In this document: piece after piece, positions 16,176-23,453 of the stretch
How positions within the stretch are numbered: the stretch's first letter is position 1
Layout of the letters: each line of letters opens with the position of its first letter
DNA from: Pseudomonadota bacterium
GTDB taxonomy: Bacteria; Pseudomonadota; Gammaproteobacteria; Burkholderiales; Burkholderiaceae
Reading direction: 5' to 3'
DNA: 28,634 bases
Assembly: GCA_029777935.1 (NCBI GenBank)
Contig: JAKORH010000016.1
Location: forward strand, 1 to 28,634
Program-made: the position numbers and the translations under genes
Notes under the pieces: model-generated
What the model was told of the DNA's origin: nothing
Seen by the model: only the letters and a program-made list of their open reading frames with translations
The model's database searches: none

Positions 16176-17077
16176 CGCTCGCGGCCGGGCTGCGAGTCGG
16201 ACTGGCGTCGATCGTCGCCGCCGCGACCGCGATCACCGCGTGGTGCCTGCCGGACGGCGTGCCGCGCGTCTATGCGCTCGCGATCGGGCTGGCCGTGCCG
16301 TTCACGGTCGCGCCGCTGTCGATCGCGATCCAGATCGTCGTCGGCAGCATCGTCGACCCGCGCCGGCCGCGCACGTCGTTGGCGCGCGTGCTCGCGGTGT
16401 GGTGGCGCGAGTCGATGACCTCGCAGCGCATGTTCCTGTGGCGCTTCCCCTTCCGAAGCCGCGCCGACGACCCGATCCCGCACGATCCGCACCGGCCGGC
16501 GCTGCTGCTGATCCACGGCTACCTGTGCAACCGCGCGGTGTGGCAGCCGCTGCTCGACTCCGGCGTGCTGCACGACTGCACGATCGCGACCGTCGATCTC
16601 GAGCCCTTGTTCGCCGACATCGACCGCTACGCGGACAGCGTGCAGGTGGCGCTCACGCGGCTGCTCGAAGCCAGCGGCGCCGCGCGCGCGATCCTCGTCT
16701 GCCATAGCATGGGCGGCATCGCGGCGCGCGCGTATCTGCGCCGCCACGGCGATGCCCGGGTGGCGCGCGTGATCACGCTCGCCACGCCGCATCACGGCAC
16801 CGTGTTCGGCCGGTTCGGTCTTGGCCGCAACGCCAGGCAGATGGCCGCGGGTTCGGATTACCTCGCGCGGCTCGCCGCGTCAGAAGGCGCCGCGCTGCGC
16901 GCGAAGTTCGTCTGCATCGCCAGCCGCGACGACAACCTGATCGTGCCGCGCTCGAGCCCGCTGCTCCCGGGTGCGGGCGAGCGGACTCTCGAAGGCGTCG
17001 GACACCTCGCGCTCGTCGCGGACGAGCGCGCGTGGCGCATCGTCGCGGACGAAGTGCACTCAGTGCTCCGCGCGTAA
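16172..17077 (+). CDS. Membrane-anchored alpha/beta hydrolase, lipase-like
   Basis: 301 residues. Two hydrophobic segments (about 5-26 and 33-60) form an N-terminal membrane anchor. The hydrolase domain starts near 108 with the oxyanion strand ALLLIHGYLCN. The nucleophile elbow is CHSMGG with Ser179. The acid is Asp253 or Asp254 (SRDDNLIVP) and the histidine is His278 (EGVGHLAL), a complete triad in order. TLATPHHGT (202-210) is typical of triacylglycerol lipase and PGAP1-like enzymes. It is translationally coupled to the second binding protein by a 4-base overlap. It therefore belongs to the importer operon, perhaps freeing the imported ligand from an ester or processing it (inference). It overlaps the convergent deacetylase gene by 18 bases. 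Confidence 0.88.
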   Translation: MTLAAGLRVGLASIVAAATAITAWCLPDGVPRVYALAIGLAVPFTVAPLSIAIQIVVGSIVDPRRPRTSLARVLAVWWRESMTSQRMFLWRFPFRSRADDPIPHDPHRPALLLIHGYLCNRAVWQPLLDSGVLHDCTIATVDLEPLFADIDRYADSVQVALTRLLEASGAARAILVCHSMGGIAARAYLRRHGDARVARVITLATPHHGTVFGRFGLGRNARQMAAGSDYLARLAASEGAALRAKFVCIASRDDNLIVPRSSPLLPGAGERTLEGVGHLALVADERAWRIVADEVHSVLRA

Positions 17078-17860
17078 CAGCCCGCTCGGGCGCACCAGCT
17101 CGATGCTCGCCGGCAGGCGCTCCGGGTCAAAGCTCGGCGACGAGAACCACTCGAACTCCGCGACACGGAACGCACCGATCGGATCGTTCGGTTCGGCACG
17201 CGTCGCCGGATGACACATCCAGATCGCGCCGTCCTTCAGCGTCCGCAGCCAGCCCGCGGCCAGCGCCGGAAAACCGGCGCCTTTCGCGTAGCGGTAGGCG
17301 CCGACGAAATCGAGATTCGTCGGCCAGCCGAGCTGCCGCAGGTTCTCCTTCAGCGTGCGCCCGCCTAGCAACGAGAGCGCGCGCGCCTTGCCGTCGGCCG
17401 CCGAGGCGGTGTTGCGGATCAGCAGGCGCCGCGCGCCGTAGCGCGCGTCGAGTTCACGCAGCACTGCGTCGCGGACGACCGGGAACTGATGCACATGCTG
17501 GTGGCTGTCGATGTAGGCGGGCATGCGCTTGAACGCGCCTTCGAACTTCGCCAGCTGGCGCCGCATCCGCTGCATGATGTCGCTCGCGCTCAGCCCGTGC
17601 AGCCACGCGAGCACGATCAGCGGATTCAACCCGGCGATTCGCGGCGAGCCGGGAAAGGACTCGGTCAGGTTGAAGTGCAGTCCGATGTCGATCTCGCGTT
17701 CGCGCTCGCGCAGCGGCACGGCAGCCTGCGCGAAACGCGGTGCGTCGACCATGCAGCTCGCCCCGCCCAGCCGCTTCGCGTCGACGAGCGCGAGGATCGC
17801 CTCGTCGACCGCGGCGTTGTAACCGTAATCGTCCGCGCACAGCGCCATGCGGCGTGCCAT
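17060..17860 (-). CDS. YdjC/ChbG/HpnK-type carbohydrate deacetylase (NaxD-like)
   Basis: 266 residues of the YdjC deacetylase superfamily, which removes N-acetyl groups from amino sugars with a divalent metal. Metal ligands are visible: Asp10-Asp11 (LCADDYGYN), His62 (IGLHFNLTES) and the DSHQHVHQF block (118-126). The gene starts at ATG 17860, sharing one base with the GtrA stop (TGATG); ATG 17848 is an alternative. The products HpnK (hopanoid), ChbG (chitobiose) and NaxD (deacetylation of polyprenyl-phosphate-linked N-acetylgalactosamine for lipid A) share this fold. Neighbouring GT2 and GtrA genes favour the NaxD-like role, and no hopanoid gene is present in the window. The specific substrate is inferred. 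Confidence 0.86.
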   Translation of the reverse strand: MARRMALCADDYGYNAAVDEAILALVDAKRLGGASCMVDAPRFAQAAVPLREREREIDIGLHFNLTESFPGSPRIAGLNPLIVLAWLHGLSASDIMQRMRRQLAKFEGAFKRMPAYIDSHQHVHQFPVVRDAVLRELDARYGARRLLIRNTASAADGKARALSLLGGRTLKENLRQLGWPTNLDFVGAYRYAKGAGFPALAAGWLRTLKDGAIWMCHPATRAEPNDPIGAFRVAEFEWFSSPSFDPERLPASIELVRPSGLLRAEH

Positions 17861-18240
17861 CAGCTTGCCCTCCGGAAGGCCCAAAAGCGGGAAAGAAGAA
17901 AAGTCATCGCCGCAACGGCGACGAGCACCGCTGCCAGCGCGACGTCGTAGCGCAGGCTCGTGTGCGTCAGCAGCCAGCGGTACGCCGCTGCGTTGGCCGC
18001 GAAGCCGCCGAAGGAGACCAGGAAGTAGGACGGCAGCGCGCGCATCAGCGGCGCGCCGTGTGCGCCGAACGTCCAGCGCCACTGGCCGAGAAAGCTGACG
18101 CCGAACGCGATCAGGAAGCCGGCCACGTTCGCGATCTGCGGGTCGAGCGCCAGGGCGCGCACGCAAGCGACGGCGACCACGAAGTGCGTCGCCGCCGCGG
18201 CCGCACCGACGAGGCCGAAGCGAACGACCTGCCTGATCAT
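17860..18240 (-). CDS. GtrA family membrane protein (putative polyprenyl-sugar flippase)
   Basis: 126 residues with four helices: about 6-27 (VRFGLVGAAAAATHFVVAVAC), 36-53 (PQIANVAGFLIAFGVSFL), 68-90 and 98-118. The motif SFLGQWRWTF is at about 50-59 and RFWAFRR lies at the C-terminus. Both are typical of GtrA, which is thought to translocate polyprenyl-phosphate-linked sugars across the inner membrane. The gene overlaps the upstream glycosyltransferase by 4 bases and the downstream deacetylase by 1 base, so the three proteins are made together. Confidence 0.9.
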   Translation of the reverse strand: MIRQVVRFGLVGAAAAATHFVVAVACVRALALDPQIANVAGFLIAFGVSFLGQWRWTFGAHGAPLMRALPSYFLVSFGGFAANAAAYRWLLTHTSLRYDVALAAVLVAVAAMTFLLSRFWAFRRAS

Positions 18241-19256
18241 GCGTGCGTCGGCTGCCGCGGCACGCCGGCCGGCACGTCGAGCAGCGGGCTGTAGTCGTCC
18301 AGCCGGGCGACCAGATACGTCGGGCGCGCCTTGACTTCGTCGTATACGCGGCCGAGGTACTCGCCCAGCACGCCGATCGAAATGAGCTGCACGCCGGCGA
18401 AGAACAGGATCGACGCGGCCAGCGTCGCGAAGCCCTGGATCGGTTGCCCGAAGTAGATGCGCTCGATCACGATCCAGCCGCCCCAGATGAACGCGAACAC
18501 CGCGATCACCGCGCCGATCACGCCGCCGATGCGCAGAGGCAGGTTGGAAAAGGCGGTGATGCCCGTCAGCGCCAGCGAATGCAGCCGACGCATGCTGAAC
18601 GAGGTCGCGCCGCCGGCGCGCGCCTTGACCTCGAACGGGATGCCGAGCGAGCGGAATCCGACCCACGCATACAGGCCCTTCATGAAGCGATGCCGCTCCG
18701 GCAACCGCTTCAGCGCGTCGACCACGCGCCGGTCGAGCACGCGGAAGTCGCCGGCGTCCGGCGGAATATGGATCGACCGGCTGGTCGCCATCAACCGATA
18801 GAACAGGCGCGAGCCGGCGCGCTTGAACCACGATTCGCCCGCGCGGTCGGTGCGCAGCCCGTACACCATGTCGTAGCCCGCGCGCCACGCATCGACCAGC
18901 TGCGGCACCGTCTCCAGCGGGTGCTGGAAGTCGGCATCGATCAGCAGCACGCAGTCGCCGCGCGCCAGGTCGATGCCCGCGGTCAGCGCCGCTTCCTTGC
19001 CGAAATTGCGCGACAACTCGATCAGCGTCAGCGTCAGCTCCGGCGCGAGTTGCCGCACCACCGCGCCGGTCGCATCCTTGCTGCCGTCGTTGACCACGAT
19101 GATCTCGAACCGTGGCGTAAGCCGCTGCACGGTCGCGCGCAGCGCGCGCAGGAAGTCGACGACGACTGCCTCCTCGTTGTATACCGGCACCACGCACGAC
19201 AGCGTGAACGGGCCGCTGCGCGGCGCGGGTTGGATCGACGCGGAAGGATTCGTCAC
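18237..19256 (-). CDS. Glycosyltransferase family 2, polyprenyl-phosphate glycosyltransferase type
   Basis: 339 residues. The GT-A domain starts with LSCVVPVYNEE (19-29), then VVNDGSKDAT (54-63) and the nucleotide/metal-binding DADFQHP (107-113). GDFRVLDRRVV and RHRFMKGLYAWVGF follow. Two membrane helices lie at about 243-266 and 276-298, ending with GVLGEYLGRVYDEVK. This is the architecture of GtrB, ArnC and FlmF-type enzymes that load a sugar onto undecaprenyl phosphate at the cytoplasmic face. The start is GTG 19256 (no strong SD). It is the first gene of a three-gene coupled unit with GtrA and a YdjC-type deacetylase; the sugar is probably an N-acetylhexosamine because a deacetylase follows (inference). 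Confidence 0.92.
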   Translation of the reverse strand: MTNPSASIQPAPRSGPFTLSCVVPVYNEEAVVVDFLRALRATVQRLTPRFEIIVVNDGSKDATGAVVRQLAPELTLTLIELSRNFGKEAALTAGIDLARGDCVLLIDADFQHPLETVPQLVDAWRAGYDMVYGLRTDRAGESWFKRAGSRLFYRLMATSRSIHIPPDAGDFRVLDRRVVDALKRLPERHRFMKGLYAWVGFRSLGIPFEVKARAGGATSFSMRRLHSLALTGITAFSNLPLRIGGVIGAVIAVFAFIWGGWIVIERIYFGQPIQGFATLAASILFFAGVQLISIGVLGEYLGRVYDEVKARPTYLVARLDDYSPLLDVPAGVPRQPTHA

Positions 19257-19287
19257 GTTTCAGCAGGCAGGAATGCCGACACGCGCT

Positions 19288-19336
19288 GCCCTCGTCCCAA
19301 CCCCTCTCCCGCATGGAGAAGGACCGAGCCTGAGGG
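19288..19336. repeat. Degenerate dispersed repeat of the CCCTC...CTCTCCCGC type
   Basis: The stretch reads CCCTCGTCCCAACCCCTCTC followed by CCGCATGGAGAAGGACCGAG and CCTGAGGG. It has the form of a repeat common in GC-rich proteobacteria, in which CCCTCTCCCGC and its complement GCGGGAGAGGG form a palindrome. Here the right half is decayed (CATGGAGAAGG). It occupies much of the 95-base gap between the acyl-CoA reductase stop and the glycosyltransferase start. The family match is from memory and not from a search. Confidence 0.5.
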
Positions 19337-19351
19337 TCGATCGCGCCCCCA

Positions 19352-21364
19352 TCAGAAATGGATCCCGCTCATCAGGTTCGCCAGCGCGATCTGATCGGGC
19401 GTCGCCCTGGGCTTCTCGCCCTCCTTCGCCCCCTTGGCGGCAGCCGAGTCGGGGAACATGCGGAACGTCGTGTTCATCGCGATCTGCGCCGCGCGCGGCG
19501 CCAGCGCGTGCAGCACCTGGCCGAACACGCCCAGCCGGGTGGCGATCCGCACCGGCTTGTCGACGATTGCCTGCACGATCAGATCCGCCGCTTCCTCCGG
19601 CGCCAGCGTCGGCATGTTCTGGTAGATCCTGGTCGGCGCGATCATCGGCGTGCGCACCAGCGGCATGTTGATGGTGGTGAAGGTCACGCCGACGTCGATG
19701 TATTCGCTCGCCGCGCAGCGCGTCCACGCGTCGAGCGCGGCCTTGCTCGCCACGTAGGCGGAGAAGCGCGGCGCGTTGGTCAGCACGCCGATCGAGCTGA
19801 TGTTGATCACGTGGCCGCGATGCTTGGCGACCATGTGCGGCAACAGGCCCATCGTGATGCGCAGGCAGCCGAAGTAGTTGAGCTGCATCGTGCGTTCGAA
19901 ATCGTGGAAACGGTCGTAGCTCGACTCGATGCCGCGGCGGATCGAGCGGCCGGCATTGTTGACCAGCACGTCGACGCCGCCGTAGTTCTCGACCAGCCAC
20001 GCGATCAGCTTGTCACAGCTTTCCATCGACGCCAGGTCGGCGGAGAACGTCACCACCTGGCCGCCGTTGGCGCTGCCGGATTCCTTCAGCGCGGCGCCGA
20101 TCTCCCTTTTCGCGGCGTCGAGCTTGTCCTGCTCGCGGCCGACGATCACGGTGACCGCGCCGGCGGCGGCGATCTTGTGCGCGGCCGCCAGCCCGATGCC
20201 CGACGAGCCGCCGGTCACCAGCACGACCTTGCCGGCGACCTGCCCCTTCAGCGTGTGATCGACGAACAGATCCGGGTCGAGGTGGCGCTCCCAGTAGTCC
20301 CACAGCCGCCACGCGTAGTCTTCCAGCCGCGGGCATTCGATGCCGGTGCCCTTGAGCGCCGCGGTCGCCTCGCGCGCGTCGAAGCGGGTCGGGTAGTTGA
20401 CGAATTGCAGGATGTCCTCGGGCAGGCCGAGATCCCTCATCAGCGCGGCGCGGATGCGCTTGACCGGCGTCAGCGAGAGCAGGCCCTTCTTCACGCTGTT
20501 GGGGATGAAGCCGAACAGCGCGGCGTTGATTCGCAACGCAAACTGCGGCGCGTGGCCGGCGCGGGCAAAGAGGTTCAGAACGTCACCGATCCGGTACGGC
20601 GTCGGATCGACCAGATGGAACGCCTCGCCGTCGTGGCCCTTGGCGTGCGCGATGTGGTCCATCGCGTCGACCACGAAGTCGACCGGCACGATGTTGATGC
20701 GACCGCCCTCGATGCCGATCGTCGGCATCCACGGCGGCAGCATCTGCCGCATGCGCTGGATCAGCTTGAAGAAGTAGTACGGGCCGTCGATCTTGTCCAT
20801 CTCGCCGGTGCGGCTGTCGCCGACCACCATGCCCGGGCGGTAGATGCGCCACGGCGTCCTGCACTCCTTGCGCACGATCCGCTCCGAGTCGTGCTTGGTC
20901 GCGAAGTACGGGTGGTCGAGGTTCTCGGCCTCGTCGAACATGTCCTCGCGGAAGACGCCCTCGTACATGCCGGCCGCCGCGATCGACGACACATGCTGGA
21001 AGCATCCGACCTTCAGTTCGTTGGCCAGATGCACCGCGTTCCTCGTGCCCTCGGTGTTGACGCGGATCTGGCTCTCGGCGTCGGCTTTCAGGTCGTAGAT
21101 CGCGGCGAGGTGGAAGAAGTGATCGATCCGTCCCGCAAGCGCCTTGCCGTCCGCCTTCGACAGACCGAGCTTCGGCGTCGCGAGGTCACCGAACACCGGG
21201 CGCGCGCGCTTCGCGTCCACGCCCCAGTCGGCCAGCAGCGCATCGACCTTGTCCCGGCTTTCCTCGCGCAGCAGGAAATGCACGACCGCGCCGCGGCGCG
21301 CCAGCAGCTTCGCGACCAGGCGCTTGCCGATGAAGCCCGAGGCCCCGGTGACGAAATACTCCAT
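19352..21364 (-). CDS. Two-domain fatty acyl-CoA reductase (Maqu_2220 type SDR fusion)
   Basis: 670 residues, two reductase domains. Domain 1 (1 to about 370) is an extended SDR like eukaryotic FAR/Male-sterility proteins. It has NADP-binding TGASGFIG (6-13), HFFHLAAIYDL, HVSSIAAAG and Tyr153-x3-Lys157 (YFATK). Domain 2 (about 375-640) is a classical SDR with TGGSSGIG (384-391), NNAGRS (469-474), NISSIGVLTNAPRF and Tyr537-x3-Lys541 (YVASK). Length, domain order and long blocks (GPYYFFK, NIVPVDFVVDAMDHIAH, WDYWERHLDPDLF, FERTMQLNYFG) match my memory of the Marinobacter Maqu_2220 enzyme, which reduces acyl-CoA through the aldehyde to fatty alcohol. The gene is preceded by a very strong SD at 21371-21381 and is divergent from a phasin gene. 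Confidence 0.92.
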   Translation of the reverse strand: MEYFVTGASGFIGKRLVAKLLARRGAVVHFLLREESRDKVDALLADWGVDAKRARPVFGDLATPKLGLSKADGKALAGRIDHFFHLAAIYDLKADAESQIRVNTEGTRNAVHLANELKVGCFQHVSSIAAAGMYEGVFREDMFDEAENLDHPYFATKHDSERIVRKECRTPWRIYRPGMVVGDSRTGEMDKIDGPYYFFKLIQRMRQMLPPWMPTIGIEGGRINIVPVDFVVDAMDHIAHAKGHDGEAFHLVDPTPYRIGDVLNLFARAGHAPQFALRINAALFGFIPNSVKKGLLSLTPVKRIRAALMRDLGLPEDILQFVNYPTRFDAREATAALKGTGIECPRLEDYAWRLWDYWERHLDPDLFVDHTLKGQVAGKVVLVTGGSSGIGLAAAHKIAAAGAVTVIVGREQDKLDAAKREIGAALKESGSANGGQVVTFSADLASMESCDKLIAWLVENYGGVDVLVNNAGRSIRRGIESSYDRFHDFERTMQLNYFGCLRITMGLLPHMVAKHRGHVINISSIGVLTNAPRFSAYVASKAALDAWTRCAASEYIDVGVTFTTINMPLVRTPMIAPTRIYQNMPTLAPEEAADLIVQAIVDKPVRIATRLGVFGQVLHALAPRAAQIAMNTTFRMFPDSAAAKGAKEGEKPRATPDQIALANLMSGIHF

Positions 21365-21370
21365 GGTGCA

Positions 21371-21381
21371 TCTCCTCCTTT
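21371..21381 (-). promoter_or_regulatory. Strong ribosome binding site of the acyl-CoA reductase gene
   Basis: On the minus strand this is AAAGGAGGAGA, 6 bases before ATG 21364. It is an almost complete anti-SD complement and by far the strongest SD in the window, pointing to high translation of this reductase. Confidence 0.85.
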
Positions 21382-21443
21382 GCTTCTACGGGTTCGATTC
21401 GTGTTGTCCGGGCGATTCTAACCACGCACTGCAGCACGCCCGC

Positions 21444-21485
21444 GCTAGGAGCCTTCCTCTACCGCATTAGTACACCGGCTCTAGC
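21444..21485. promoter_or_regulatory. 42-bp dyad in the divergent reductase/phasin promoter region
   Basis: GCTAGGAGCC (21444-21453) is complementary to GGCTCTAGC (21477-21485) apart from one extra G. The arms flank 23 bases that include CTACCGCATTAGTACACC, which is more AT-rich than its surroundings. It sits between the two divergent start codons (21364 and 21543). It could be an operator for both genes, for example for the nearby TetR protein, or the -35/spacer area of the phasin promoter. No consensus sigma-70 pair is clear. Confidence 0.4.
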
Positions 21486-21542
21486 GGCGCTGCCTAGACT
21501 TCACGGCACAGCGAGTTTCAAACCCACGCACAGGAGCGAACG

Positions 21543-22001
21543 ATGGTCAGGAAGCTGAAGGCAGTGGCAGGCGCAGCGGGCAAGAACGGCAATCTGGCCG
21601 CCGCGATCAGGGAATCGGCGCAACAGATCTGGCTGGCAGGTCTTGGCGCGTTCTCCAAGGCGCAGGAGGAAGGCAGCAAGGTCTTCGAAGCGCTGGTGCG
21701 TGAAGGCAACTCGATTCAGAAGCGGACCATGCAGATGACCGAGGACAAGGTCAACGAAGTCACCAGCCGCGTCGCCAAGGTGGCGGGCGAAGTGCAGAAG
21801 CAGGCCAATCATGGCTGGGACCGCCTCGAGTCGGTGTTCGAGGAGCGCGTCGAGCGCGCCATGAAGCGGCTCGGCGTACCCACGTCGAAGGAAGTCCAGT
21901 CGCTGACCAGGCGCGTCGAAGAACTGACGGCCAGCGTGCACAAGCTGGGCGCCAAGGCGGCGAAGAAACCGGCGCCGCGCGCACGCAAGGCCGCGGCCTG
22001 A
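21543..22001 (+). CDS. Phasin family protein (PhaI/PhaF-like granule protein)
   Basis: 152 residues. The segment QIWLAGLGAFSKAQEEGSKV (about 29-48) followed by FEALVREG is the hallmark of the PhaI/PhaF phasin family that coats polyhydroxyalkanoate granules. The rest is a long amphipathic helix with heptad character (about 55-135), and an Ala/Lys/Pro tail (KLGAKAAKKPAPRARKAAA) resembles the histone H1-like end of PhaF, much shortened. The AGGAG SD at 21532-21536 precedes ATG 21543 by 6 bases. It is followed after 53 bases by the patatin gene on the same strand. It may coat PHA or neutral lipid inclusions; the adjacent acyl-CoA reductase makes a wax-ester link worth considering (inference). Confidence 0.9.
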   Translation: MVRKLKAVAGAAGKNGNLAAAIRESAQQIWLAGLGAFSKAQEEGSKVFEALVREGNSIQKRTMQMTEDKVNEVTSRVAKVAGEVQKQANHGWDRLESVFEERVERAMKRLGVPTSKEVQSLTRRVEELTASVHKLGAKAAKKPAPRARKAAA

Positions 22002-22054
22002 ATTCGGCCTGAACGGCGGACGGATCGCGGCGGCGCACGCCGTCGCGGTATCCG

Positions 22055-23317
22055 ATGACGCCATTGCAGAAGGTCGCGTCGCCCCGCGCACCGCTGCGCG
22101 CGGGTGCAGCTCGGATCGGACTCGCGCTGGCCGGCGGCGGCCCGCTTGGCAGCATCTACGAAATCGGCGCGCTTGCCGCCTTGGCGGAAGCGCTGCGCGG
22201 CATTGATCTGAACGACGCCGAGGTCTACGTCGGCGTCAGCGCCGGCAGCTTCATTGCGGCGGGTCTGGTCAACGGCTTCACGCCGCACCAGATGTCGCGA
22301 CTGTTCATCGAGGGGCACAAGCACGAGGATCGCTTCGATCCGTCGATCCTGCTGCGGCCCGCGCTGCGCGAATACGTCAAGCGCGCCTGCTCGCTGCCGC
22401 CGCTGCTCGCCGCCGCCGTGTGGGACTACCTCGCGCGCCCCGGCAACCTGATGGGTTCGATCGAGCGGCTCGGCCGCGCGATCCCCACGGGTCTGTTCGA
22501 CGGCAACGCGGTCGACAGGTACCTCGGACGAATCTTCACTCAGACCGGCCGCACCAACGACTTCCGCCAACTGCGCCACAAGCTGTTCCTGGTCGCGACT
22601 GATCTGGACACGGGCGAAGCGGTCGCGTTCGGCTCGAAGGGCTTCGATCACGTGCCGATCTCGCGCGCGGTGCAGGCTTCGGCCGCGCTGCCGGGACTGT
22701 TCCCGCCGGTCGAGATCGACGGCCGCTGCTTCGTCGACGGCGCGCTGCGCAAGACGCTGCATGCATCGATCGCGCTCGATTACGGCGTCGACCTGCTGAT
22801 CTGCCTGAACCCGCTGGTGCCGTACGACGCGCGCCCGCATCACCCCACACGCGACCGCGCGCATCGCCTCGACAAGCTGGTCGAGGGCGGACTGCCGGTC
22901 GTACTGGCGCAGACGTTCCGCTCGCTCATCCATTCGCGGCTCGGCGCCGGCATGGAGCGATACAAGACCGCGTATCCGCACAGCGACATCGTGCTGTTCG
23001 AGCCGAACCGGGCCGACGCCGACATGTTCTTCACCAACCTGTTCTCGTACTCGAGCCGGCGGCGCCTGGCCGAGCACGCGTACCAGAAGACGCGGCGCGA
23101 GCTGTGGGAACGCCGCCACGAGCTCGGCCCGAAGCTCGCCAGGCACGGCATCGAGATCGACGTCGCGTGCCTGCGCAACGAGAAGATGACACTGGTGAAG
23201 AGCCTGCGCCGCACCCGCGAGCTGCGGCTCGAAACCGCCTCGTCGGTCACCGCGCGCGAACTGAAGCACACGCTGGACGATCTGCAACGCTGGCTCGGCG
23301 CGGTCGGCGCCGCCTGA
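22055..23317 (+). CDS. Patatin-like phospholipase
   Basis: 420 residues. The patatin domain starts with RIGLALAGGGPLGSIYEIGAL, where GGGPLG (27-32) is the oxyanion hole. The nucleophile elbow is GVSAGS with Ser62. The catalytic aspartate is Asp228 in FVDGAL, giving the Ser-Asp dyad of this acyl hydrolase family. A basic C-terminal extension (about 340-420) contains SSRRRLAEHAYQKTRRELWE and a predicted coiled region. No signal peptide is seen, so it should act in the cytoplasm or at the inner membrane or granule surface. The gene is between a phasin and a TetR regulator, so turnover of stored or membrane acyl lipids is a reasonable inference. The substrate is unknown. Confidence 0.92.
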   Translation: MTPLQKVASPRAPLRAGAARIGLALAGGGPLGSIYEIGALAALAEALRGIDLNDAEVYVGVSAGSFIAAGLVNGFTPHQMSRLFIEGHKHEDRFDPSILLRPALREYVKRACSLPPLLAAAVWDYLARPGNLMGSIERLGRAIPTGLFDGNAVDRYLGRIFTQTGRTNDFRQLRHKLFLVATDLDTGEAVAFGSKGFDHVPISRAVQASAALPGLFPPVEIDGRCFVDGALRKTLHASIALDYGVDLLICLNPLVPYDARPHHPTRDRAHRLDKLVEGGLPVVLAQTFRSLIHSRLGAGMERYKTAYPHSDIVLFEPNRADADMFFTNLFSYSSRRRLAEHAYQKTRRELWERRHELGPKLARHGIEIDVACLRNEKMTLVKSLRRTRELRLETASSVTARELKHTLDDLQRWLGAVGAA

Positions 23318-23453
23318 CTATCCGCCGTCGGACGTGCGCCGGCGGCGATGACGCGCGCGGCAGTCACGCGGTCTGCGGTGCTATTCTGGCCGCGCCGTTC
23401 CGCGATCAGCTACGGCGATCAAAAACCGCGAACAACAACATCGCTTCCAGTCC

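Noticed and set aside
17060..17860. Naming the deacetylase hpnK (hopanoid synthesis)
   Set aside because: The superfamily fits, but no hopanoid gene is adjacent. GT2 and GtrA partners favour another polyprenyl-sugar role, so no symbol is given.
23318..23453. Hairpin CCGCCG (23322-23327) / CGGCGG (23340-23345) after the patatin gene as a terminator
   Set aside because: Only 6 bp with a long loop and no U-tract, of a kind common by chance in this GC-rich DNA.
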